Origin: Lentzea albidocapillata subsp. violacea
Lineage (GTDB): Bacteria > Actinomycetota > Actinomycetes > Mycobacteriales > Pseudonocardiaceae
DNA length: 43,615 bases
NCBI RefSeq assembly: GCF_900100275.1
Contig: NZ_FNET01000036.1
Coordinates: 1 to 43,615, forward strand
Direction of reading: 5' to 3'
The position numbers were made by a program, and so were the translations under genes. A model generated the notes under the pieces. It worked only from the letters and a program-made list of their open reading frames with translations, made no database searches and was not told the DNA's origin. Shown in pieces: positions 1 through 6,365 of the stretch. How positions within the stretch are numbered: the first letter of the stretch is position 1; each line of letters starts with the position of its first letter.

Positions 1-95
1 CCTTCAGCGTCGAGCTCGACATCGCCATAGACGCACAGGAACGGTTGCGGGGCGAGATCGAGGCAGCCTGGGAGGGCGGGGACGTCGACCCGCTG
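1..95. repeat. Terminal direct repeat, left copy (circle overlap)
   Basis: Bases 1-95 are identical to bases 43521-43615. This is the pattern left when a circular molecule is assembled as a line with overlapping ends. A single reading frame continues through the join, which supports circularity rather than a true terminal repeat. The unique circle is 43,520 bp. Confidence 0.95.
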
Positions 96-476
96 ATCGG
101 CGAGCTCGCGAACGCCGCCGCACAGATCCGCGCGGCGGAGAAGCGCCGGCGGCTGTTGCTCGCCTACGCCCGCGAGTTCGTCGAGCCCCGGCCGTACACC
201 CTGGACACCCTGGCCAAAGCCGCGAGCATGTCCGTGTCCGGAGTGCGCACCGCCTACGACGACGAGGAGATCTACGTCGTCGCCAAGCGCATCGGCGCCA
301 AGCTGCGCCGCCGCGAAGAACCGGCCGCCTCGGACGGCCCCGACTTCTTGTCCAACCCCGCGGCCGACTTCTTCGCCGCGGCGTCCGCGAAGACCGGGCG
401 CCCGGAAGCCGAGCTCGCCGCCGAGTTCGCGAAGGGGAGCGTCGCTGGCCAGGACGAGGACAAGACTCATGGGTAA
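1..476 (+). CDS. HTH-containing protein, 3' part (gene crosses the circle junction)
   Basis: This is the C-terminal part of a 189-residue protein whose start is at 43427, on the far side of the circle join; codons here are in frame with base 3. The in-frame TTG at 45 is internal, not the real start. About residues 96-125 of the full protein (TLAKAASMSVSGVRTAY) read like a helix-turn-helix, flanked by a basic KRIGAKLRRR stretch, so DNA binding is inferred. The tail is acidic and alanine-rich. The stop TAA overlaps the start of the next gene (ATGGGTAA), indicating translational coupling. Family not recognised. It lies downstream of a palindrome-rich control region and could be autoregulated. 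Confidence 0.8.
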   Translation, partial: FSVELDIAIDAQERLRGEIEAAWEGGDVDPLIGELANAAAQIRAAEKRRRLLLAYAREFVEPRPYTLDTLAKAASMSVSGVRTAYDDEEIYVVAKRIGAKLRRREEPAASDGPDFLSNPAADFFAAASAKTGRPEAELAAEFAKGSVAGQDEDKTHG

Positions 477-894
477 GGGACGCCGCGTACGCGCCGCACG
501 CGCGCAGAAACGAACCAGCGGACATGAGCACCAGGGCCAGGTCGACCGCGACTCGGCGGTGCCCTTCACGTTGCCTGGTGGCTGGCAGTTCATCGACGAC
601 GACGGCGACGACCTCGACGACGTGGTGTTCCCGGACGACGCCCTGCTCGACCCGAGCAGCTGCCCAATCGGCCACGTCTGTGTCGGGTGCGGCGGGCACG
701 AGGGCCTGGCCGCGACCACCGCGGCGTTCAGCCGACCCGGCGGCGGATTCGACGTCGCCTGTGCCACCGTCTGCCGTTCCTGCGATGGCCGCTCGTTCCT
801 GCAGATGCTTGACCAGCACGGGCTCGACCGCGCGTTCACCCGCCACGCCGAACACGCCGTGGCGCAGCCCGGTCAGGATGGTGCCCATGCCTGA
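469..894 (+). CDS. Small zinc-ribbon-like protein, 141 aa
   Basis: Function unknown. The protein has a basic N-terminus (GKGRRVRAARAQKR), then a very acidic stretch (DDDGDDLDD), then two CxxC knuckles, CVGCGG near residue 72 and CRSCDG near residue 102, spaced as in a zinc ribbon. This suggests a zinc-stabilised nucleic-acid or protein-binding module. The start overlaps the previous stop by 8 bp and the end overlaps the next start (ATGCCTGA), so three genes form a tightly coupled operon. No enzyme motif is visible. Confidence 0.75.
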   Translation: MGKGRRVRAARAQKRTSGHEHQGQVDRDSAVPFTLPGGWQFIDDDGDDLDDVVFPDDALLDPSSCPIGHVCVGCGGHEGLAATTAAFSRPGGGFDVACATVCRSCDGRSFLQMLDQHGLDRAFTRHAEHAVAQPGQDGAHA

Positions 895-1180
895 GCCCGA
901 GCAGCCGGTGATCCGGTTGTCGTTCCCGCACAGCCGCAACGATTGCCAACTGTGCCGCGAGTGGGACGCCAGCGTCGAGGTCACCGACCAGCCCCAGGCC
1001 CGGTTCGCCAACGCACCCACGCCGCCGGAACGCCGGCGGTCACTGTGTCAGTCGTGTCTGGGCAAGTACCTCTCGATGATCGTGCACAACGCCACCGAAC
1101 GCGACGACGATGTGACGATCGAGGTCACGCTCGCACTCGCGCCAGGCCGGCGCCAGAATCTCGACCACCCGCATAGCTGA
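887..1180 (+). CDS. Small CxxC/CxxC zinc-ribbon protein, 97 aa
   Basis: Last gene of the coupled operon. The start at ATG 887 overlaps the upstream stop; ATG 878 is in frame and cannot be excluded. The protein carries CQLCREW near residue 20 and CQSCLGK near residue 54, two knuckles typical of a four-Cys zinc ribbon, followed by a beta-rich acidic C-terminus. Such short ribbons are common accessory proteins on actinobacterial plasmids and phages; no specific role can be given. It converges on the leftward gene ending at 1272, with 91 bp between and no clear terminator. Confidence 0.7.
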   Translation: MPEPEQPVIRLSFPHSRNDCQLCREWDASVEVTDQPQARFANAPTPPERRRSLCQSCLGKYLSMIVHNATERDDDVTIEVTLALAPGRRQNLDHPHS

Positions 1181-1271
1181 GCCGTCGGATGTCGTTCGCG
1201 CGCTCGCTTACCGAGGACGACAACGGCCGCCAAGCCCTCCTGGAGGAACTTGACGGCCGCGACGAACGGCC

Positions 1272-2285
1272 TCACGGGCCGGTGGAAACCTCTTCTTCAG
1301 CGAGGACCTCGTCGGCTGCCATCACGTCCTCGACGAGGGCGCCGTCGGCCGCAGTCACATCGATCGAGGCGGCCATCCGCCGCAACAGGTACAGCAGCCG
1401 ATCCGGTGTTCCCGCCGGCACGCACGGCACCAGTTCGAGCGTCTTCGGGTCCAGTTGGCCCCGCCACTGTCGCACGCGGCCACCAGCAACCGCGTGCCCG
1501 AGAGCCTGGCGGCGTTCCTGCTCCGCGTAGCTCATCGAGTAGCGGTTGGCCGGGAACGGGAGCATCTCGTGAGGCGCCACCTGCCGAAGCCGTGCGAACG
1601 CCTCTTCATTCCAGACCAGCAGCGGCCGGCCCAGCAGAGCGGTGTGCACCAACGGCACCGCGTCTTCCACCGCGACCGCGCCCTCCGGCACGAACTTCGC
1701 CCGCGGCTTCACCAGCCGAACCAAGACGTCGAGGATCTGTTTGCCATCGCCGTCACACGCACGCAGCCGCGTCGCGGTCATCGGCCTGGCCTTCCCACTC
1801 GGCGTCGGCTCCGGCACGACGTCGTCGACCCACAGCACTGCGAGCCGCTCCCGTGCCAGCACCTCTATCGCCCACACCGCGTGCTCCGAACGAGCCGCCG
1901 CGAGCTCCTCCTGCTTGCCCAGCAGCTTCAACACGAACCGGCACGTCGGGCACAACAGACGTGACTCGACCTTCTCCGGGGTCGAGCTCACGGTCTCGGG
2001 CCCGGCCGACAACGAGCGCTGACACCGCGCGCCACACCGTTGGCACGTCCGCTTGTCTTTCCCCCGCGCCGCCGCAGACTCCAACTGCTTGCCGGTTGCT
2101 TTCGTCGGCGGGCACGAACGAGCGTCGAACAGGTCGACGATGTCCTTCTTGTCGCGCCAGTTGTAGACCTCGACTTCGGCGACGACGGCCTGGCCGCTCG
2201 GGTCGCGCGGCAGGTCCAGATCCGCCAACTGAGTTCGGCTCATCAGGTGCGCCGGCACCCTCGACCAATGCGGATATGTGATCAC
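1272..2285 (-). CDS. Unknown protein with Zn-ribbon insert, 337 aa
   Basis: I do not recognise the family. Start GTG at 2285 overlaps the upstream stop (GTGA) and is preceded by GGAGGA, which fixes it. Residues about 55-105 carry CQRCGARC and later CPTC, a zinc ribbon interrupted by a charged loop. The second half has hydrophobic strand-like segments (LAVLWVDDVV, GRPLLVWNEEAF) that faintly resemble an RNase H/DnaQ-type core, but I cannot identify a catalytic acidic set, so no nuclease function is claimed. It is cotranscribed with the gene at 2282-2812. High G/C at third positions supports coding. Confidence 0.75.
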   Translation of the reverse strand: MITYPHWSRVPAHLMSRTQLADLDLPRDPSGQAVVAEVEVYNWRDKKDIVDLFDARSCPPTKATGKQLESAAARGKDKRTCQRCGARCQRSLSAGPETVSSTPEKVESRLLCPTCRFVLKLLGKQEELAAARSEHAVWAIEVLARERLAVLWVDDVVPEPTPSGKARPMTATRLRACDGDGKQILDVLVRLVKPRAKFVPEGAVAVEDAVPLVHTALLGRPLLVWNEEAFARLRQVAPHEMLPFPANRYSMSYAEQERRQALGHAVAGGRVRQWRGQLDPKTLELVPCVPAGTPDRLLYLLRRMAASIDVTAADGALVEDVMAADEVLAEEEVSTGP

Positions 2286-2812
2286 TTTGCTCCTCCAGGA
2301 AGCTCCGGTCGGCCAGGAAGTCGGCGACGGTCAGCACGATCAGACGCGGCCCAGCGACGACCACGACGTGGCTCCGCGGCCACCACGGCGGTCCCAGGCG
2401 TAGCCGAGGTGGCACCGGGCAAATGGCCGGTGAAGATGTGCAGGTAGACGTCCACACCGAACCCGCCATCGCGGGGAAAGTCCCGAGGCGGATAAGCCAG
2501 GTGCAGCAAGTCGCGAGCCGCGACCAGCACCGCCATCACCTCCGGCTCCTCGCCCGTCAGCTTTAGTCGCACGGACGGCTCCGCGACTGACGCGGACGGC
2601 AACGCCAGCATCGCCTCACGCACTGCAAGCGCCGTGCCCGGTAGTGCGCGAGGCCGTGCTTCTCCGTACCGGCGCACGCCAGATGGGTTGTTCCGCATGC
2701 CGTCCTCCCGGGCCTTCAACATGAGCTCCAGCGGCCCATTCAGAGCGGCGATCAAACGCCCCACCCCGGCCTTGTCGCCCATCAGATGCACACCTACTGC
2801 CATGTCACCCAC
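2282..2812 (-). CDS. Unknown protein, 176 aa
   Basis: No family recognised. Start is GTG 2812, with an in-frame ATG at 2803 also possible. A central region (AVLVAARDLLHLAYPPRDFP) could be a helix bundle, and the C-terminus is highly basic (EPRRGRR, DRADRRR). The stop overlaps the next start by 4 bp, so the two genes are translationally coupled. Transcription probably begins at the TATAGT-containing element at 2867-2880, leaving a leader of about 50 nt. Confidence 0.65.
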   Translation of the reverse strand: MGDMAVGVHLMGDKAGVGRLIAALNGPLELMLKAREDGMRNNPSGVRRYGEARPRALPGTALAVREAMLALPSASVAEPSVRLKLTGEEPEVMAVLVAARDLLHLAYPPRDFPRDGGFGVDVYLHIFTGHLPGATSATPGTAVVAAEPRRGRRWAASDRADRRRLPGRPELPGGAK

Positions 2813-2866
2813 CGTAGGACCATTGTCAAATCCAAACGCCCAGGTCAGAGCGTGTTTGAAGCCTTC

Positions 2867-2880
2867 TAACTATATAGCTA
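2867..2880 (-). promoter_or_regulatory. AT-rich promoter/operator, copy 1
   Basis: On the minus strand this reads TAGCTATATAGTTA, a near-palindrome containing a TATAGT -10 hexamer. About 18 bp upstream is TGGACA, a plausible -35. An identical 14-mer lies at 3530-3543, upstream of the neighbouring leftward gene. It is AT-rich in a GC-rich plasmid. A shared operator for one regulator is inferred. Confidence 0.6.
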
Positions 2881-2937
2881 AATGCTCCTTTCTGTCCAAA
2901 CATTCCACGCTGACCAGCATATTTACGAGTGGCACGA

Positions 2938-3525
2938 TCAGCGGTGTGGCAGGTGGTCCCAGACGCCGTGTTCCGGGCCGGGATACCAGTCGGCAATCGC
3001 GCGGTTCACCGCGGCGCGCATGACGTCGCCGGTCGTGACGACCGGGTGCATCCAGTCTGGAACCTTCTGGTGACCTGCGGCCAGATACTGGACTGCTTCT
3101 TCACTGACCTTGTGTGTGGCGCGCTGCATCTGGTCGACCAGTTGCTCGTCGATCGTCACGAGGAAGGTGGCTGGCCATTGCACAGTCGGCGAGCCCATCC
3201 GCCGGCCTCCTACCGAGCCCATCCCCGGCGCCAGCTTGGGCCACGGATGGTCCCAGCCGCGTGCCGACATCTCGTGTCTGAGGTGCGAACCTACCAGTGC
3301 CGACATCGAGTCAATCAGCTTTCCTGACCGCCGAAGTTCCGCGCGTTCGTGTGTGGCTTTCGCCAGCAGACGCCGGTACTCCTTGTACGAGCCAGCCTCT
3401 GCCTGCAGTTCATCCGTGCGCCGGCGCCACCACAGTTTGGCCCATCGGCGGAGGTGCTCTCCTTTGAGACGCAGCACTTCCGCAGGGATGAGTTCGGTGT
3501 AGACGTACACGGGACGCGTGGGCAT
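2938..3525 (-). CDS. Unknown protein, 195 aa, probably leaderless
   Basis: Function unknown. The N-terminal half is strongly basic and helical (LRRWAKLWWRRRTDEL, KATHERAELRRSGK). The C-terminal half begins with strand-like FLVTIDEQLVDQM and ends with helices (GDVMRAAVNRAIADW). The ATG at 3525 has no Shine-Dalgarno sequence. Instead TATAGT ends 6 nt before the ATG, the spacing expected if transcription starts on the A of ATG, so a leaderless mRNA is likely. It shares its promoter element with the operon at 1272-2812 and may belong to the same regulon. Confidence 0.65.
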   Translation of the reverse strand: MPTRPVYVYTELIPAEVLRLKGEHLRRWAKLWWRRRTDELQAEAGSYKEYRRLLAKATHERAELRRSGKLIDSMSALVGSHLRHEMSARGWDHPWPKLAPGMGSVGGRRMGSPTVQWPATFLVTIDEQLVDQMQRATHKVSEEAVQYLAAGHQKVPDWMHPVVTTGDVMRAAVNRAIADWYPGPEHGVWDHLPHR

Positions 3526-3529
3526 CTTT

Positions 3530-3543
3530 TAACTATATAGCTA
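3530..3543 (-). promoter_or_regulatory. AT-rich promoter/operator, copy 2 (leaderless start)
   Basis: Same 14-mer as at 2867-2880 (TAGCTATATAGTTA on the minus strand). The TATAGT hexamer at 3537-3532 is followed by TAAAAG and then the ATG at 3525, the classical geometry of a leaderless actinobacterial transcript. No good -35 is visible, so activation by a regulator is possible. Confidence 0.6.
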
Positions 3544-3666
3544 GACCTTTGCCGACCCCTGCGCGCCGTTGGCGAAGCGGGTCGAGGACTTCCCCCGCTT
3601 CGCCGTGCGACATCAAGTGCCCAAGTGCCGGCGTCCGTGGTGCTGAAGGCAGTCCGACGGTCAGCC

Positions 3667-4068
3667 TCAAGCTGGCACGTCGTCGGAAGCAGCGGCACGC
3701 TGCGGTGTTCCGCTCTCCGGCAGGTCTTTTGGTGAGGCAGCGCGTGGTTTGCGCGGTCGCTTCGGCGGGAGAACACCCATTGCCCGAAGGTCGTCCTGAG
3801 TCCACCCGCCTTGTTCGGCGGCACGCCGAGCGTTCCCGACTTCGTCCTTGGCGCCCTTGAGCAGTCGGTCGGCAGCGTCTTTGAGGGCTTCACCGAGCTC
3901 CTTCAGCGGACCATCGGCGAGGTCCAGCGCTTTCTTGGCAGCGGTCAGCGCGTCGTTTGCTGCGCTCTCCTGATTGCGCGCGTGCACGAGGCTCTGTACG
4001 AGGTTCACACGCTGTTGCACAGCCTGCTCGGCAAGCTTGCGTGCCGCAGTGATCGGGTCGGTCGTCAT
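3667..4068 (-). CDS. Small coiled-coil protein of the mobilization region, 133 aa
   Basis: The start is ATG at 4068. Residues 5-85 are nearly all helix-forming with heptad character (ARKLAEQAVQQRVNLVQSL, AAKKALDLADGPLKELGEAL). There follows a short GGWTQDDLRAMGVLPP box, then a Lys/Arg/Pro-rich tail (PPKRPRKPR). The basic tail suggests DNA or membrane contact. It is divergent from mobC across a 336-bp region that holds the candidate oriT, so a role as relaxosome accessory or regulator is plausible but only inferred from position. Confidence 0.7.
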   Translation of the reverse strand: MTTDPITAARKLAEQAVQQRVNLVQSLVHARNQESAANDALTAAKKALDLADGPLKELGEALKDAADRLLKGAKDEVGNARRAAEQGGWTQDDLRAMGVLPPKRPRKPRAASPKDLPESGTPQRAAASDDVPA

Positions 4069-4202
4069 GGATCGAACGGTACCAGTGCAGCGGCGTCCAG
4101 CACCGTTAGCTGCGTGTCCAGCACCCCCGTCCGGGCGCATGGTGCTGGTGGTGCACGACGCTGAAGCGTCGTAGCGAGACGTTCCCCCTCGCGCTCCCCC
4201 AA

Positions 4203-4247
4203 CCGCAACGCCGCGACGGCCAAAAGCAGGCCATCGCGGCGTTGCGG
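4203..4247. other. 19-bp hairpin in the mob intergenic region
   Basis: Arms 4203-4221 and 4229-4247 are complementary over 19 bp with one mismatch around the 7-nt loop AAAAGCA. There is no T-run after either arm. It could be a bidirectional terminator isolating the divergent genes or part of the transfer origin. It lies 70 bp from the stacked palindromes at 4318-4378. Confidence 0.6.
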
Positions 4248-4317
4248 ACGCGGACCTCGCTGCGCTCGGGCTGTCTTCGCGTAGGCGCCTGACGGCGAGC
4301 AAGATAGTAAAAAAGAT

Positions 4318-4378
4318 ATCCCCTGGGGGATTCAACTGGCCTGGGGGCCAGTTGATCGGCCACACTGGGGTGTGGCCG
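4318..4378. other. oriT: Candidate origin of transfer (oriT): three stacked palindromes
   Basis: Three adjacent inverted repeats lie just before mobC: ATCCCCTGGGGGAT (4318-4331), arms TCAACTGGCC/GGCCAGTTGA around TGGG (4332-4355), and arms CGGCCACAC/GTGTGGCCG around TGGG (4357-4378). Each has CTGGGG at its centre. An A/T-rich run (AGTAAAAAAGATAT) abuts the left side. Position between a divergent accessory gene and mobC-relaxase is the usual place for oriT in mobilizable plasmids. The nick site cannot be assigned. An alternative is a MobC autoregulatory operator. Confidence 0.6.
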
Positions 4379-4404
4379 TCGCTGGCGCTGGAAGGGGGGA
4401 GCCG

Positions 4405-4827
4405 ATGACCGAGGACGAGAGCCGACCGCATCGCGCTCGACAACGAGGCCGTCAGCGCGGCCAACGCCGCGAGAACCAAGTGCTGGTCAAACTCAACGAC
4501 GACGAGTACGAGAAGATCAGTGGCCGCGCTGCCGCCGCAGGCCTCACGAGTGCGAGCTTCCTCGCGCTGCTCGGCATCCAGGACGTTCCCGACAGCGCCG
4601 CGCCGGCCAAGCTGACCGATGTTCAGTTGCGTGCGCTCGCGGCAGAGCTGTACGCGATCAAACGCATCCTGCGAGGCGCCGGCACCAACCTGAACCAGAT
4701 GGCAGCCACCGCCAACACAACGGGCGAGATCGACCCGACCGCGCTGCTACACGCGGCCAGGGCGATCAAGACTCAGCCGCGGCTCGACGCCCTGCTCGAC
4801 GAGATCAGGCAGGTATTTCCGTGGTAG
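4405..4827 (+). CDS. mobC: MobC-like relaxosome accessory protein, 140 aa
   Basis: ATG 4405 is chosen because GAAGGGGGGAG precedes it; the GTG at 4372 in the same frame lacks this. After a basic arm comes VLVKLNDDEYEKISGRAAAAGLTSASFL, a ribbon-helix-helix-like strand-helix-helix. The C-terminal helical part (LAAELYAIKRILRGAGTNLNQMAA) is the signature of MobC/mobilization relaxosome proteins, whose family members bind and open oriT and aid the relaxase. The stop overlaps the relaxase GTG start by 7 bp. Length fits the family. The palindromes immediately upstream are its likely binding site. Confidence 0.85.
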   Translation: MTEDESRPHRARQRGRQRGQRRENQVLVKLNDDEYEKISGRAAAAGLTSASFLALLGIQDVPDSAAPAKLTDVQLRALAAELYAIKRILRGAGTNLNQMAATANTTGEIDPTALLHAARAIKTQPRLDALLDEIRQVFPW

Positions 4828-6365
4828 TGCGGAAAGTCCTGCACGGCAGCCGCGTTCGAGGTCTGCTGGAGTACTTGTGGAGCCCCGGACGTCACGAGGA
4901 ACACGAGAACCCACGTGTCGTGGCCGCATGGGACACGTCCTATGTCGGCATGGGCAGTCCCGCCGACATGTTCGAACGAGGACTGCTCGCCGCAGAGATG
5001 GATGCGCCTCGACGCATCTTCTCGGTGGACGTCTCGCGGGGGCAGGGGCACGTGTACCACGTACCCATCAGTGTCCACGCCGGCGACGGCGAGCTGACCG
5101 ATCAGCAGTGGCGTGAGATCGCCGAGTTCGCCGCCGGCGAACTGGGATTCACGGAAGCTCCCGGACGTGCGGCGGTTCCGTGGGTCGCCGTCCGTCACGG
5201 CCTATCCAGCCAGGGCAACGACCACATCCACCTGGTCGCAACCCTGGTCCGGGAAGACGGTCGCATCCCAGACATGCGCGGTGACTACCGGAAGTGGTCC
5301 GAGATCGCCGCCACCGTGGACGAGCGATACAACCTGGTCCACTCACGCACCCGCCATAAGGGCGCCGGCATGTCGGGACTCACGCGCGGCGAGATGGCCA
5401 AAGCCGAACGCGAAGGCCGCCACGAGACACCGCGGCGCACCCTTGCCCGCAAGGTCAGGGCCGCAGCCACCGGAGCCCGCGACGAAGCCGACTTCATCCG
5501 CCGCGTGCGCAAGGACGGGGTGCTGATCCGGCCGCGCTGGGAAGCCGGAGGGCAGACGAACGCGGTGGGCTACTCCGTCGCGCTCACTCCCGCCACCGAG
5601 AAGGAACGCCCCATCTGGTACGGCGGCGGCAAGCTCGCGGAGGATCTCACGATCGACCAGATCCGCAGCCGATGGACAGCCCCGGACACCGAGCAGCAGG
5701 CGGACGCGCGCCGCGAGTGGCGTCCGCGTGGCTGGCGGAAGCTGCCGACCAAGACCCAGGTCGTTCACCGTCGACTTCGGGCCGAAGCACTGCACGAGGC
5801 GGGCCGGGTAACCGGTGAGGTGCGCGTCAAACTGGCGGCACTCGATCCCCACGACGTGGCCGGATGGGCGGGAGTCGCCCGCGAAACATCAGGCGTACTT
5901 TCCGCCCTGGCGCAGCGGGCCGAGCCGTTCCATCACGGACCGCTGAGCAAAGCCGCGGACACGATGTCGCGGCTCGCGCAGACCCAGCACGACGCCGAGC
6001 ACGCGCGTCGTTCCCCGGACGCGCGTCCGATGGCCGGCGTCGCGCGCGTCGTGGTCGATGCCGCCATCGCCAGCCGTGGCGGCTCGATCGCAGTCGCGGT
6101 GCTCGTGCAGCAGCTCGGCCGGTTGGTGCGCGAGGTGCAACGGGCGAACGAGGTAGCGGGCCGGGTCGTCGAGGCCCGGCTCGCCGCCTCCGCAGCGGAA
6201 GCGATGCTGGAGCACGTCCGGCAGGTGCCCGTCGAGCAGGGCGCGGAGAACTCGATGGAACACGAGAACGACAGGACCGCCCCGACGACAGAGCGCGACA
6301 CCGCGCGCCTGCTTCGCGACGCGGCATCCAAGACGGACAAGGAGCGAGGACATGACCGAGATTGA
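4821..6365 (+). CDS. Conjugative relaxase, 514 aa
   Basis: This DNA-nicking transesterase initiates plasmid transfer at oriT. The N-terminal domain contains a candidate nucleophile Tyr18 (LLEYL), GQGHVYHVPISVH near residues 74-86, and the three-histidine metal motif H126 then NDHIHLVATLV with H135 and H137, matching the MobA/VirD2-type relaxase fold (MOBP-like arrangement, family assignment tentative). The C-terminal 200 residues are long helices, typical of a secretion or accessory tail. The GTG start overlaps mobC by 7 bp; GTG 4827 is an alternative. The stop overlaps the next gene by 14 bp. The product would be exported with the strand through the T4SS encoded nearby. Confidence 0.9.
   Translation: MVVRKVLHGSRVRGLLEYLWSPGRHEEHENPRVVAAWDTSYVGMGSPADMFERGLLAAEMDAPRRIFSVDVSRGQGHVYHVPISVHAGDGELTDQQWREIAEFAAGELGFTEAPGRAAVPWVAVRHGLSSQGNDHIHLVATLVREDGRIPDMRGDYRKWSEIAATVDERYNLVHSRTRHKGAGMSGLTRGEMAKAEREGRHETPRRTLARKVRAAATGARDEADFIRRVRKDGVLIRPRWEAGGQTNAVGYSVALTPATEKERPIWYGGGKLAEDLTIDQIRSRWTAPDTEQQADARREWRPRGWRKLPTKTQVVHRRLRAEALHEAGRVTGEVRVKLAALDPHDVAGWAGVARETSGVLSALAQRAEPFHHGPLSKAADTMSRLAQTQHDAEHARRSPDARPMAGVARVVVDAAIASRGGSIAVAVLVQQLGRLVREVQRANEVAGRVVEARLAASAAEAMLEHVRQVPVEQGAENSMEHENDRTAPTTERDTARLLRDAASKTDKERGHDRD

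Noticed and set aside
1272..2285. DnaQ/RNase H-type exonuclease assignment
   Set aside because: The faint strand similarity lacks an identifiable set of acidic catalytic residues.
2634..3023. Rightward frames across the 2813-2937 promoter region
   Set aside because: They run across the shared promoter element and oppose better-supported leftward genes.
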